A stretch of DNA of 64,000 nt from Euptelea pleiosperma (GCA_035048495.1 CM068553.1:27366978-27430977), one strand, 5' to 3'. Positions 57,701 through 63,690 are shown, numbered from the stretch's first letter. Numbers and translations are program-made. Notes: generated by a model from the sequence alone, not told the origin.

Positions 57701-58896
57701 GTTACACCAAAGATTTGGTATATCCAGCATGGAAACAAATGACGATGGATCTGTAAGAAGGGTAGAGACACACTGAGATACGCGTGGAATCCCTCCTATT
57801 GCCTGCTATTCTGTCTGAACTGACTAGAGAGTCGTAATGTACTCTTTATAGGTACCACCAGAGTCCCACATCAGGAGGATATTACCCAACGTGAAGCGAG
57901 CGGTGCAGATTCGCTGGAGATTTTCAAATTTGATAAACATCCTTCTCTCTATTGTAATCTCGTCCGGTTATATCCTACTCAGTTTTCTCAACTAGGTCTT
58001 TTCTTGGCCGTTACTTGTAGCTCAAATAGTTATGTCCTTCTGCATCTCGGCATGTCAGTCACACTGGGTGATTTCTTCCGTCGGATTCTCTGCTGACATG
58101 GTTCTTGGTCAAGTTTTATCTTAAACAATCAGCAAGGTCCTTTCTAATCGGAGTAAGGTTGGTTCTGAAGACAAATTTCACCCTCTGTGAGTCTTCTAAG
58201 GGCTCTTAGTTTGAGCCAAGGTCGGCATATTGGAGTCCAGCCTCATGGTCCGGTATGGGATGTGACATATATACAACTTGAATCTCCTGGTAAATTTATG
58301 CACACTCTTCCCATGTTGTCCTACTAGCAAACTGCATCCTCAGTTGTTAGATCTCAAAAATTGAAATTACCTGCTAGTGTAATAACTAAAGAAACCAAGG
58401 ATAAGAAGTGTGGAAGGAGAGATGAAGAGGGAAAAAAGTGAAAGATGGAGCGAGTCGTCATGGTTAGCATCACAATGGTTTTTTCCCCGTTTCTCATTTT
58501 GTACTGTGGAGCATTTATATCAATCATGCTCAACTTGGAGGTGAGACAATGAGAATAGCTCTACTTTTTTTTTTCTTTGGTAAATTGTTGATTATAGTCT
58601 GCAATGCCTTTAGTGTTTCATGGAAGATGAGCAACTGCCACACATAAGAGGTGAAATTCCTAGGTGCTTCTGTTTGAAATGCATTTTAAGAAGTTATGCA
58701 CCTTATCCGTAACTGAGCTTTATCCTTTATTACTTATTCTACATTTTTATTATGATGCTCTGCGCTCAAATTTCATGAAATTTGGGGCATTTACAATATA
58801 CCCATTTATGTTGGGTGGTCTGAATCCCCAGGTTCTGACCTTAGGAAAGAGGAAACAGAGCAGCTTATTGTTCAGCTTATACTAGATCGTGTTTTG
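15617..58896 (+). CDS. RECQL2: RecQ-type DNA helicase, RECQL2-like (ten internal exons of a gene extending past both edges)
   Basis: Exons at 15617-15705, 34921-34957, 35037-35070, 43082-43134, 43210-43287, 43374-43439, 43998-44064, 44166-44219, 55584-55691 and 58832-58896 have GT-AG borders and compatible phases. They join into 651 nt (217 codons) without a stop. The product has H-A-D-M-D-V-N, helicase motif V ([14 protein letters not shown]), motif VI ([10 protein letters not shown], with the arginine finger), the RecQ zinc module ([10 protein letters not shown] then C-N-G-M-C-D-N-C) and the start of the winged helix. From memory it resembles Arabidopsis RECQL2 closely and in order. RecQ helicases are ATP-dependent 3'-to-5' DNA helicases acting in recombination and repair in the nucleus. 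Upstream exons (motifs 0-IV) and the end are outside the window. RecQ family is certain; the RECQL2 subtype is likely. Confidence 0.9.
15706..17090. other. RECQL2-like intron, no gene
   Basis: AT-rich, with many stops in all frames. Near 16190-16370 there are several short repeats of tagcttgatcac/agcatcac type. Near 16540-16740 there are iterated ggcttggactt-like and ggtgtcggag-like words, probably a decayed iterated element. I see no coding signal. Confidence 0.6.
17100..18200 (+). repeat. Degenerate LTR or leader of a retroelement with CCGGTCG-rich block
   Basis: This stretch has a CCGGTCG/GGTCGATCGG-rich block at about 17330-17440, and near 18110-18140 the phrase cctattcaccctccctctagg, typical of the leader of some large plant copia (SIRE/Maximus-like) elements. 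The reverse complement of such a phrase, with an expanded homopolymer, occurs at 26578-26606. An ORF at 17160-17642 has no recognisable domain. Assignment to a family is inference. Confidence 0.45.
18245..18564 (+). repeat. Partial family R LTR
   Basis: The sequence reads taaataagg then gttgtaatctttgattttgac and gatgaatgaagag, and ends gtcctgcatca at 18564. The same order and end occur in 23550-24516 and 44828-45858. Repeated tggagcgattcc words at about 18425-18520 correspond to the repeated cttggtgcgaatccaag words of the other copies. It is a degenerate LTR remnant. Confidence 0.5.
18733..18945. mobile_element. Short iterated element, tttcggttgaaa type
   Basis: It starts atggttcaaagtttcgg and ends close to cttcatatcatc inverted (gaagttatgaaccac). 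Interior words such as gtttcggttgaaa and aaatgtttcgg are repeated. The ends resemble those of the CATGGTTTAAAA group at 49291 and 32831. A target duplication is not convincing. Confidence 0.4.
18946..20390. other. RECQL2-like intron, no gene
   Basis: AT-rich intronic sequence with an imperfect tandem duplication of agtttgataaaaaaaattat (about 19167-19228). No coding similarity was recognised. The short open frames here (for example - strand 19706-19933) are low-complexity. Confidence 0.55.
20400..23525 (-). mobile_element. LINE F: L1-like element, antisense, interrupted by a MITE-like insert
   Basis: The - strand encodes, from right to left, RT with L-I-P-K-K-E-G and F-R-P-I-S-L-V-G (23155-23421), I-L-V-N-G-S then [10 protein letters not shown] (22726-23028), then (after the 827-bp insert) the [12 protein letters not shown] region (21500-21790), [10 protein letters not shown] (about 21380) and zf-RVT (20663-20887, [11 protein letters not shown]). 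L-K-Q-S-N-P replaces the usual L-R-Q-G-D-P, so the RT is mutated. Both ends are truncated or unclear. It lies in the RECQL2-like intron. Confidence 0.8.
21807..22633. mobile_element. MITE-like element with gaggc-iterated interior and 9-bp target duplication
   Basis: An 827-bp insert in LINE F. It starts aagatttaaaaaggct and ends with the complement of catggtttaaaaaggct. The flanks cctattacc (21798-21806) and cctatgacc (22634-22642) form a 9-bp duplication with one mismatch. Removing the insert rejoins the LINE F reading frame. Both ends carry clusters of gaggc/gcctc words (21830-21870 and 22505-22620); the middle is AT-rich. No protein is encoded. Confidence 0.8.
23550..24516 (+). repeat. 5' LTR of a gypsy-type element (family R)
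   Basis: It closely parallels 44828-45858, from aaccccacatgcgtg through the repeated cttggtgcgaatccaag words and the cctaaccctaaccc leader to the end tcctgcatca. A primer-binding site follows at 24520 and gypsy gag after it, so this is the 5' LTR. The left edge is approximate because LINE F sequence abuts it. Confidence 0.7.
24520..24531 (+). other. Primer-binding site of the family R gypsy element
   Basis: TGGTATCAGAGC, complementary to the initiator Met tRNA 3' end, lies three bases after the LTR end tcctgcatca. Confidence 0.8.
24671..25953 (+). pseudogene. Ty3/gypsy gag remnant, broken by LINE D
   Basis: The first part (24671-24912) reads [10 protein letters not shown], then [13 protein letters not shown] and [10 protein letters not shown], the Retrotrans_gag signature of Ty3/gypsy elements, with an in-frame TAG after V-K-F-T-K. 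LINE D splits it at about 24913-25447. The right part contains an open frame 25537-25953 (138 codons) dominated by repeats of S-x-E/P-x-E and I-E-P-I-E-S type, an acidic low-complexity tract. Its link to this gag is inferred from position and from [11 protein letters not shown] just before it. No pol follows. Confidence 0.65.
24913..25439. mobile_element. LINE D: short L1 insertion with 5' inversion
   Basis: The left part (about 24913-25387) encodes a zf-RVT segment on the - strand ([22 protein letters not shown]). The right end, on the + strand, has the usual LINE tail: ctaataaagtttcacttat then A9 at about 25422-25430. A head-inverted LINE with a sense tail is the known product of twin priming. 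The bases cccatagt occur at 24913-24920 and 25440-25447 and could be the target duplication, though the left copy overlaps LINE-like sequence. Confidence 0.65.
26578..28140 (-). repeat. Antisense LTR-like repeat inserted in copia E
   Basis: It begins at the left with tcctagag plus a G20 run (26585-26604), the reverse complement of a C-rich ctctagg leader like that at 18125. It holds paired words ending gagaatcacttctcg (about 26901-26920 and 27030-27045), atttatagtggttcgg near 26758, and a CCGGTCGGCCG-rich block at 27600-27770 that parallels the block at 17330-17440. No protein domain was found. It separates the Gag core from the zinc knuckle of copia E. The boundaries are approximate. Confidence 0.5.
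26585..26604 (+). repeat. G20 homopolymer
   Basis: Twenty consecutive Gs after tcctaga. Read on the other strand this is a C20 run before tctagga, at the position where the related leader at about 18125 has a short ccctccctctagg. It is likely an expanded homopolymer of the repeat. Confidence 0.9.
31787..31991 (+). repeat. 3' LTR of copia E
   Basis: 205 bp, starting tgttagatatt and ending aatatctaaca, an 11-bp terminal inverted pair with TG...CA ends. The purine tract ttgagagggag lies just before it. A TATA-like atataaatag lies near 31889. It is a good LTR although the partner is missing. Confidence 0.85.
31992..32700 (+). repeat. Retroelement remnant with LTR-like end and degenerate primer site
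   Basis: After copia E, about 32210-32445 looks like an LTR 3' portion (T-rich, then C/T-rich), and tggtatcatagc at 32449-32460 is a degenerate copy of the methionine primer site. The stretch after it has repeated cttctcttgctgcc words (about 32549-32640). No coding sequence follows. Assignment rests on layout only. Confidence 0.4.
32831..33329. mobile_element. MITE-like element with ccgaatt-iterated interior and exact 9-bp target duplication
   Basis: A 499-bp insert starting atggttttaaaattcgac and ending with the complement of caaggttctaaacttcgac. The flanking tgtcgaaac is exactly duplicated at 32822-32830 and 33330-33338. The interior is rich in ccgaatt, attaattcg and aattcgg words. It sits inside another cgaaac-rich element that ends gaaattttaaaccatg at 33392. 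No protein is encoded. Confidence 0.75.
33330..33392. mobile_element. Right end of an outer iterated element, cgaaac type
   Basis: The sequence has cgaaacc, gtttcgg and aaatgtttt words and ends gaaattttaaaccatg, identical to the right end of the element at 49291-49670. Its left portion lies before 32822 (gtttcgaaacaac). It was split by the ccgaatt element. Confidence 0.5.
33393..34920. other. RECQL2-like intron, no gene recognised
   Basis: Short open frames at 33409-33630 (+) and 33823-34011 (-) show no domain I recognise. The rest is AT-rich intron leading to the acceptor at 34920. I see no clear transposon ends. Confidence 0.5.
34921..34957 (+). CDS. RECQL2: RECQL2-like exon 2
   Basis: 37 nt, acceptor acacag, donor gtatg. 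Encodes [12 protein letters not shown], the lead-in to motif V. It lies 19.2 kb from the previous exon and 79 bp from the next. Confidence 0.92.
35037..35070 (+). CDS. RECQL2: RECQL2-like exon 3 (motif V)
   Basis: 34 nt, acceptor ttgcag, donor gtgag. Encodes [11 protein letters not shown] of helicase motif V and ends one base into the next Val codon, completed at 43082. Confidence 0.92.
35247..36103. repeat. Pair of about 279-bp direct repeats separated by about 300 bp
   Basis: 35247-35525 and about 35826-36103 are very similar throughout, both starting ttttcttactcg and ending ctggaatgaagtaaata, with roughly 25 scattered differences. On the - strand each reads an open stretch containing [10 protein letters not shown], with few stops. 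The layout could be a mini LTR-type element or a segmental duplication. The family is unknown to me. Confidence 0.7.
36104..36190 (+). other. Retroelement leader scrap with TTAGGG-like words
   Basis: A short segment with attagggttagggttagg followed by a purine-rich leader. The same aaccctaa words occur in LTR leaders at 24100 and 39880, so this is leader sequence rather than a telomere. Confidence 0.4.
36395..36615 (+). repeat. 5' LTR of copia Y
   Basis: 221 bp, starting tgttatcagatacg and ending acaattcaact, followed by the primer site. It holds a (CT)n run near 36546-36563. Nearly identical to 37418-37636. Confidence 0.9.
36749..37320 (+). pseudogene. RT end and RNase H of copia Y
   Basis: Reads [18 protein letters not shown], then RNase H with R-S-S-A-E-A-E-F and [15 protein letters not shown]. 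In-frame stops are at about 36957 (where W of D-W-A-G is expected) and 37029, with a frame change near 37262. Gag, protease, integrase and most of RT are absent. Confidence 0.85.
37418..37636 (+). repeat. 3' LTR of copia Y
   Basis: 219 bp, preceded by gagggggag and matching the 5' LTR with a few substitutions and a shorter CT run. Related to the solo LTR at 39702-39914. Confidence 0.9.
37903..38590 (-). mobile_element. Antisense 3' fragment of a copia A family element
   Basis: The 192-bp LTR in reverse (37903-38094) matches copia A's LTR length and ends. Next comes, on the - strand, an open RNase H domain (38102 to about 38585) with [21 protein letters not shown] and L-Y-C-D-N-K-A-A. This copy has no internal stop, unlike copia A. 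It is 5'-truncated at about 38590 and sits in copia X. Confidence 0.88.
38646..38845 (+). repeat. 3' LTR of copia X
   Basis: It begins tattggtagggtg right after ttgagggggag and has CT-rich microsatellite sequence near 38785-38815, then a run of aaccctaa words. The right edge is approximate, where antisense LINE sequence begins. Confidence 0.6.
38846..41110 (-). mobile_element. LINE G: antisense L1-like fragment carrying a solo LTR
   Basis: The - strand reads, from right to left, the EN-RT linker ([16 protein letters not shown] near 40620), RT with L-I-P-K-K-E-G near 40190, R-Q-G-D-P-P-S-P and F-A-D-D-T near 39450-39590, [10 protein letters not shown] near 39230, and [10 protein letters not shown] near 39130. 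It has no poly(T) at its left end, so the 3' end is missing. A solo LTR splits it at 39702. It shares family-level similarity with LINE F. Confidence 0.8.
39702..39914 (+). repeat. Solo LTR of the copia Y family, with 5-bp target duplication
   Basis: 213 bp, starting tgttatcagatatgc and ending accattgcaact, related to the copia Y LTRs but diverged. The bases catcc are duplicated exactly at 39697-39701 and 39915-39919. LINE G sequence continues on both sides. The layout is that left by LTR-LTR recombination. Confidence 0.88.
41169..41592. mobile_element. Short iterated element, gccgatt type
   Basis: It starts catggttatcaaaa and ends with the complement of catagtagtcacaaag. The interior repeats gccgatt, attaatcg and gccgaat words. 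Ends and style match the elements at 32831 and 49291, but the target duplication is not convincing. Confidence 0.45.
41821..42182. mobile_element. Short iterated element, gtgtccgacac type
   Basis: 362 bp. Starts tatgtaacaaggacac and ends with the complement of ctaagtaacaaggacac. Flanks gttaaaaac (41812-41820) and gttaaaaat (42183-42191) suggest a 9-bp duplication with one mismatch. gtgtccgacac and gacacgggtgtc words are clustered at both ends around an AT-rich centre, the same architecture as 21807-22633. Confidence 0.65.
42192..43081. other. RECQL2-like intron, no gene recognised
   Basis: Intronic sequence up to the acceptor at 43081. A short open frame at 42572-42853 has no recognisable domain. 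Confidence 0.55.
43082..43134 (+). CDS. RECQL2: RECQL2-like exon 4
   Basis: 53 nt, acceptor ttgtag, donor gttgt. Encodes [18 protein letters not shown], leading into motif VI. The donor gttgt is weaker than its neighbours. Confidence 0.9.
43210..43287 (+). CDS. RECQL2: RECQL2-like exon 5 (motif VI)
   Basis: 78 nt, acceptor ctgcag, donor gtaga. Encodes [14 protein letters not shown], which with the preceding Gln makes motif VI including the arginine finger, then F-R-P-A-D-V-P-R-Q. Confidence 0.93.
43374..43439 (+). CDS. RECQL2: RECQL2-like exon 6
   Basis: 66 nt, phase 0 at both ends, acceptor accag, donor gtcag. Encodes [22 protein letters not shown], the helix linking the helicase core to the zinc module. 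Confidence 0.92.
43998..44064 (+). CDS. RECQL2: RECQL2-like exon 7 (zinc module, first half)
   Basis: 67 nt, acceptor ggcag, donor gtacc. Encodes [18 protein letters not shown] with the first zinc-ligand cysteines. Ends one base into a Gly codon. Confidence 0.92.
44166..44219 (+). CDS. RECQL2: RECQL2-like exon 8 (zinc module, second half)
   Basis: 54 nt, acceptor ctcag, donor gtatg. Encodes G-M-C-D-N-C, completing the zinc-binding set, then an acidic linker ending D-V-T. Ends one base into an Arg codon completed at 55584, 11.4 kb away. Confidence 0.92.
44555..44682 (+). mobile_element. LINE 3' tail fragment
   Basis: The sequence ctttcaataagatttatactcatc followed by A17 (about 44665-44681) matches the tails of LINE E and LINE H. 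No coding part is visible, so this is an extreme 5' truncation. The left edge is approximate. Confidence 0.6.
44828..45858 (+). repeat. Solo LTR of gypsy-type family R
   Basis: It parallels 23550-24516 from accccatatgcatg through gtgggctgcg, cttggtacgaatccaag and cgtgaatagtg repeats to ctgcatta. Neither primer site nor gag follows; copia sequence begins instead. RECQL2-like exons lie between the two family R copies, so they cannot be the two ends of a single element. The left edge is approximate. Confidence 0.65.
46400..46879 (+). pseudogene. RNase H of copia J
   Basis: This is an uninterrupted copia RNase H stretch in the frame of 46328-46879. A late frame change near 46840 alters the usual C-terminus that precedes the purine tract. 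Without integrase or most of RT it cannot support transposition. Confidence 0.8.
46906..47083 (+). repeat. 3' LTR of copia J
   Basis: 178 bp with tgttagag start and cttaaca end, containing a (TA)10-like run near 46993-47014 just upstream of the transcript leader region, and a CT-rich 3' part. Confidence 0.75.
47084..47897. other. Intron stretch before copia B2, nothing recognised
   Basis: Open frames at 47287-47478 and 47427-47639 have no domain I recognise. A gctcgagggggaggaa word near 47655 resembles a copia purine tract but no LTR follows. Confidence 0.45.
47903..48075 (+). repeat. 5' LTR of copia B2
   Basis: Starts tattgtcagtatgagg and ends ctaaaacttctact. The first base pair is TA rather than TG in both LTRs, so the change predates or accompanied insertion. 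gatataaataat near 47980 is a TATA-like word. Confidence 0.9.
48076..48087 (+). other. Primer-binding site of copia B2
   Basis: TGGTATCAGAGC directly after the 5' LTR, complementary to initiator methionine tRNA. Confidence 0.9.
49291..49670. mobile_element. MITE-like element with cgaaacatt-iterated interior inside copia B2 gag
   Basis: 380 bp. Starts caggtttaaaatttcg and ends with the complement of catggtttaaaatttcg. Flanks gttgcgccc (49282-49290) and gttgcgcca (49671-49679) are a 9-bp duplication with one mismatch, and one copy is the native Gag sequence. The interior is almost entirely cgaaacatt/acgaaacg words plus a TTTATTTA-rich centre. It encodes nothing. It inserted after copia B2 did. 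Confidence 0.85.
50170..51540 (+). repeat. Tandem duplication of the protease region in copia B2
   Basis: About 50170-50855 and 50856-51540 are similar copies of about 685 bp, each running from the linker after the zinc knuckles through D-S-G-A-like and [14 protein letters not shown] to the integrase [12 protein letters not shown]. Copies differ at many sites (protease site S-G-A in copy 1, L-G-A in copy 2), so the duplication is old or joins two related templates. Confidence 0.85.
54291..54470 (+). repeat. 3' LTR of copia B2
   Basis: 180 bp, parallel to 47903-48075 with a few substitutions and a small CT-tract expansion. Followed by the duplicated target acggt. Confidence 0.9.
54476..55583. 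other. RECQL2-like intron, nothing recognised
   Basis: AT-rich intronic sequence from the copia B2 target to the acceptor at 55583. I see no transposon ends or coding sequence. Confidence 0.6.
55584..55691 (+). CDS. RECQL2: RECQL2-like exon 9 (winged-helix start)
   Basis: 108 nt, acceptor tacag, donor gtaag. Encodes [20 protein letters not shown], the first helix of the RQC winged-helix region. Confidence 0.9.
55692..58831. other. RECQL2-like intron with degenerate repeats
   Basis: About 55895-56060 has ttgaaatttc/aacatttcgaaac words like the iterated elements. About 56040-57330 may be an antisense LTR: on the - strand a TATA-like tatataaataggcagg lies near 57083-57098, followed by a pyrimidine-rich leader, but no partner or primer site was found. 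57230-57310 has repeated gtcgacc/tcgacta words. The - strand open frame 57409-57771 shows no known domain. Confidence 0.4.
58832..58896 (+). CDS. RECQL2: RECQL2-like exon 10
   Basis: 65 nt, acceptor cccag, donor gtaag. Encodes [19 protein letters not shown], the RQC segment before a conserved K/E-E-F-Q-H stretch expected in the next exon. I did not find that exon before 64000. Confidence 0.88.
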
Positions 58897-59992
58897 GTAA
58901 GATACTTGACTCTTGAAACATTGTTTCTCATGATTGCAAAGCTTGCTCCTCGTCACACATCTTGTTTGTATGTTGGTTACCAAATGAGAAAATTGTTATG
59001 CTTGTGTTACTGTGTAACAAATATCAATCAATATCTCAAAGGTTAAAACTTCTTCCAAATGTCATTAAAATTAAAATAACATATCACACTAGTTCGTCCA
59101 TAGTTATTTTTCATTCATAAAGTCCCGCAGGGCTGAAGTTGCAAAAGCACATTGTTGCAGACATAATGAGACGGGAGAAAAATGGGTGAATTTAGTTTGC
59201 ATTGGCTACACTTAGCAATTATTGCGTTAGATTATGTTTTCTTAATCTTCTGGATAGCTTCTTGATGTTTTTGTGGTTCTGTTTGGACTTCTCTGTCGAG
59301 TATCACTTATCTTTACTCGAAATCTGAATATCCAAATGGATCAATCCATATCAGTGCTGATAGAAAGTTGAAACATAAGAAGCCACATGAAATGCCAAAA
59401 GCCATGTTACTCCTAATCTTTGAAGACTGAACCACTAGCAAGCGAATACTTAAGAAATAAAAAAAAGTGAGTACTAGCTAAAGAAGAATGCCAAAGTAAG
59501 CCTACTCGGATTCAGAGAAGTAAGCCATTAACTCAAAGCTACAGTCCCAGCTTACCTAACTGAAATAAAGAAGGGAGTCAGAAAGTACCAAAACTTGAAT
59601 GCCAACATATGCTACATTGTATTTTTAATTAGTCCAATTATACGGTCTGTTGGGATATGGGGAGTAGTCTAAGGGTGGAGGTTGCAAACAAAGAAGGGTC
59701 TTTAGTTGGTGCCTCCCTTCCCTTGTTTAAAAATGAAATGGTGCTATTCTCGAGTGAATTTGTGGTTGCTATCTTGGACACAGATGAAGGTCCTGATGCT
59801 ACAAATCGAAGGCCTGAATTTACCCCATCAACAGACTATTCTTTCCATCATCTCTTTTGTAGGGATGTAAGTTTCCATGGTGGAGACATTGCTTTTAGTG
59901 GTTCAAGACTCCCCTCTCTCTACCATAGCAGAGATTACGAATTTAGTGGGTGGCATTCTGCAGTATGGGGAACCGAAAGTAGGTGTAGACAT
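58897..59992. other. RECQL2-like intron, nothing certain
   Basis: No recognisable exon of the helicase or transposon domain. An open frame at 59657-60013 (118 codons, starting M-G-S-S-L-R-V-E) has no domain I recognise and ends inside the next repeat. It may be chance. Confidence 0.45.
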
Positions 59993-61330
59993 CAAGGTTT
60001 TAAACTTCTGTGAACATTTTGATAATTTTTAGATTTCATTTCACTTTCAAGCAATTTTGAAATTTCTAATAGTTAGAAATTTCAACAAGTGTAATCAAAG
60101 CTTTGCCTAGCAGAATGCTTAAAACAGGGCCTAGGTAGGCACTAGTACAAAAGCGTTCACCTAGTTGCACCTAGGCTGTAAGGCACTATACCATACATAT
60201 AAAATTGAGGTTATACGTAATTTGTATATTAGGAATAGATCATAGCTATAAGGTCAATGTATATGATTTAGGTGGCGTTTGGGAACACAAAAAAAGTAAC
60301 TTCTTTAATTAGGTCAAGAAGTTGAAAAGATAGTTTGGATTGTATTTATTTTTTAATTTCTAGTAGTTAAAAATTGATTACAAACATAAGCTAAAAAAAA
60401 TTGGCTTTTGCCTTCTCAAAAGTTACTTCTTATTACTTTGCTTCAATTTAAGCACATGTTGAATTGAAAACTCAAGTGAAACTTTTGTAATACTGTATTT
60501 ACCCCTCTAATGCTTCAAGACAAACTTCAAATATTTTTAATGACAAAAATATCCCTCTAAGTTTTTAGAACAAATTATAAATAACCACTTCGTCCTTCCA
60601 TATCAAATAAGTTACTTTTTGTCCTTCCACACACTCTTCCTCTTCTAGTGGGCAACTTCTACTTCTAGAAACTTTTAATACACGTAGAAGTGCTTCTATT
60701 TCTCGTTCCCAAACGGGCCCTTACATATGAGAAAACCACAAAGGTATATATACATATAAACTTTATAGTCGAATCATTCTCTAAACCCTAACAAGAGGAG
60801 AAAGTAAGCCTCTTGCTATTATTTTTGATGATTGATTGTAAGGAAGTTGAGTAGTGGGACTTTAAGGATTTGGGGTTCAAGACTGACCTTATTTTAAGTA
60901 CTAGTTATCTTTTTTGGTTTTGAACTATTTGATGTGGCACTAAGTCACTAAAGTATCTTGGTTTTGAACTATTAGATGTTGCTAAGCTATTAAACTATTT
61001 CAGTTTTTTCCTTTAATCTTTTTAGCAATATTAATTTTATTTCAATAATTCTTATAAAATAAATAAATAAATTGTTGTTTAGGCCTCACTTAGGCTTCGC
61101 CTAGCCGTCGCCTTGCCTAAGGGTCCCTTATTTCCTAGGCCCCGCATAACCCTTTCGACTACATTGATTTCAACCAATTTTGGCCAAGTCTTATACATAA
61201 TTCATAGCATTTTTGTAATATTGGGATTTCATTTTGATTTTGGTTAGTACAAATTTGATGTTAAAATCGAAATTTAAAATTTGGGGAAACTTGGAAGGTT
61301 TTGAATTTGAAGGTGAACTAGTAGAGGTGT
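59993..61330. mobile_element. Nested iterated elements, gaaatttc and gcctagg types
   Basis: It starts caaggttttaaacttc (about 59993) with gaaatttc/atttcatttc words. Inside it, about 60095-61155 begins with tttgcctagcagaatgc and gggcctaggtaggc and closes with cttaggcttcgcctagccgtcgcc, so gcctagg words cluster at both ends of an AT-rich interior. The outer style resumes at 61160-61320. Neither target duplication could be fixed. Confidence 0.45.
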
Positions 61331-62014
61331 AGCAAATATTACATTGAGCAAAACGCATGATTTCAAAGTTCATAGCAAGACTAAGAACCGTAGGGAATTC
61401 ATTATGTGGATTGAAGATGTTTGGACTAAGATGGTAAGAATGAACATTGGTCTGGGCTATGTGTTGATCACGTGATAGAGGTGAGGGAATATGTCGAGAT
61501 CTGATGGAGATTTAGAGCCTTTAGACACATTAGTTCCACAGACAAGTTGGTCGATTTGTAAGATAATAGTGGCAATTGTTTTGATGAAGAAGTTATTAGA
61601 GTAGGTAAAGGAGAAAATTAGGGTTTATAGAAAAGGAAGCGAAGAAGAAGGAAAATAAGGAAAAGAAGAGAGATGAGAGGAAGTGGAGTTCATGTGTTTT
61701 ACACGACCCCTAATGGTTCTTATTTATATTAAACATTCCTAAGAGTGACAATAATATCACCAAAGAATGAGAGAAAATACAACTAATTGCAATAATAACT
61801 AAATGACTAATCTGCCCGTACAACACTCCCCCTCAACGTTGAAAACTCCCAATATCCTGTAAAGGTTCACCTCTTTGCTCATCAAGTCTATGATTTTGTT
61901 TTATAGGAGTATATGTTGGTCTAGCTCCTAGCTTTCCTGTCTCCTGCAATAAGTCTAAGGCTTACTTTCTTTAAGAAATAAAGATTCCCTAAGGAGATTT
62001 TGCTACTTCAATTC

Positions 62015-63690
62015 CCATGAAGCACTTCAGTAGTCCAAGATCTTTAATCTCAAACTCACTAGTCAGGTATCTCTCCAGGCGTTCAATTTCCTCTACATTG
62101 TTCCCTGTAACAATAATATCATCCACATAGACAATGTGGGATGTAGTGCTGCCTCAAGTGCGTCTAATGAATAAAGTATGATCTTCCTGGCTAATCTAAC
62201 TGCTTTACTGCATTGCCGGAGTCGATCATGGGTCTTCTTCTTAGTTGGAAATCCAATGCTTTTTCCGGTAGAGGGAAAGTGCTTTGGAGAATGAGCCCTT
62301 TTGCAATTATATGGGGCATCTAGAAGGAAAGGAACCAGCGGGTCTTTGAAGGTAGACAAGTGGATTTGATGTCGATCATTCTAAACATCAAGGGGCTAAT
62401 CTTCATGTGGTCGAAAGGGGCAGCAGAGTGCAGGAGCTTGTTTTTTGAAGACTTAGTTTTCCGTTGGGAGCATTTATGTACTAAGGAAGGAAGTGGTTTG
62501 AGTCTTGTTTCCCTTTTGTTTTTTCGGGTCGTTGTGGAGGTCATCTCGACCTTCTTCCCTTGGCTGCTTGTATCCTTGGCTTAGGCCCCTTTAATATAAT
62601 TTTTACTTATCAAAAAAAAAATCTCTTAAAGCATGCCCTTGGAGACTGTTTTAGTCCATAGAAGGATTTCTTTAACACACACACTTTTCTTTCTTTCCCT
62701 GAAAGTCAAAAGCCTAGTGGAGGAAACATGTATACCTCTTCCTTTAATTCTCCACGAAGAAATGCATTCTTCACATTAAGGTGGTACAATGGCCATGACT
62801 GAATCACTGCTAGGGATAGAATCACCCTTATGGAATTTAACTTCACTATTAGGAAAATGTTTCCCTATAGTCAATCCCATAGGTCTAAGTATAGCCTTTG
62901 GTGATTAATCTTGCCCACTTACATCCCACAGGTCCTCTCCTCTAGGAAGATCAACTAATTCCCATGTACCATTTTTCTCCAAGGCTCTCAATTCTTCAAC
63001 CATTGCTTCCCTCCACTTTAGGCTTTTTAGAGCTTCTCCAAAAGGAGTAGATACAAAAGATAATGAGGTAACAAAGAAGTCGTAAGACGGAGACAATGCT
63101 TTACAAGATAAGAAATTAGCAACATGATGTTGGGTATAACATCTTTTTTTTTTCCTTCTGAAGAGTAATTAGAAGGTCAGAATCATCAACGAGAGGACGA
63201 TAATTATCATTATTAGAGATTGATGAAGGAGATGGAGTACAAGGAGAAGCGGAATTATCTGAATCCAAGGAATCGATTTGGTATGGATCAGTTTCAGTTG
63301 TGGCTTTCTTCTCCAAACGACGTTGTCTGCGATAGATCGTAAGCTTCCCTTTCCCTCCAACACGCTATCTTAAGTAGTAGCAAAGTTATCAAGTGTTTCG
63401 TTGAGCGAAGACTGTGTAATGAAAGGTAACATAATTGAAAAAGATGCCTCTCTCCACTGCTATTCTCTCCCTGAAAAGGAATGGAGCTACTTGTGGAGAA
63501 GAAAGGAACATACTCGACAAAGGTGACATCCATGGAGACAAACTTCCATTTAGTGAGGGGATGATAACACTTGTACCCATTTTGAAATATAAGGTACCCA
63601 AGAAATATGCACTTAAGGGCCTTTGGATCCAGCTTAGTACAATGTGATCCCAATATATGAACTAATTGGGCCACAGTTGAGCGTTTTTGT
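62015..63690 (-). pseudogene. pol fragments of copia I
   Basis: The - strand reads integrase end (63690-63360), RT start (63096-62905), RT finger and palm (62720-62622 and 62210-62015, split by LINE H). Stops and frame changes fall between blocks, for example near 62905 and 63200. The Y-V-D-D active site is conserved, but the element lacks RNase H and most of integrase. Confidence 0.7.
62215..62621 (+). mobile_element. LINE H: 5'-truncated LINE with poly(A), inside copia I
   Basis: The + strand reads the C-terminal zf-RVT segment W-R-M-S-P-F-A-I-I-W-G-I, an in-frame TAG, K-E-R-N-Q-R-V-F-E-G, then F-F-E-D-L-V-F-R-W-E-H, and ends atttttacttatc plus A10 (62612-62621). The same C-terminal pattern ends LINE E and LINE C. 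It splits the copia I RT between G-L-K-Q-S-P-R-A and the next segment. The left edge is approximate. Confidence 0.8.

Larger units (their letters stand above)
61395..63690 (-). mobile_element. Copia I: antisense, truncated copia element with a LINE insert
   Basis: Right LTR edge at 61825 (tgttgtacgggcag on the - strand), preceded on that strand by the purine tract ttgagggggag (61826-61836). Then, on the - strand, RT with [10 protein letters not shown] near 62115 and, beyond [13 protein letters not shown] near 62640 and W-R-E-A-M-V-E-E-L near 63020, then integrase C-terminal sequence ([13 protein letters not shown] near 63620). No RNase H lies between the RT and the LTR, so a deletion removed it. 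The outer LTR edge and 5' end are unclear. Confidence 0.75.

Noticed and set aside
57409..57771. A - strand 120-codon frame as a gene.
   Set aside because: No domain, cysteine-rich by chance composition, and lies in repeat-like intronic sequence.
59657..60013. A 118-codon + frame as a missing RECQL2-like exon.
   Set aside because: It lacks the conserved residues expected after exon 10 and runs into an iterated repeat.
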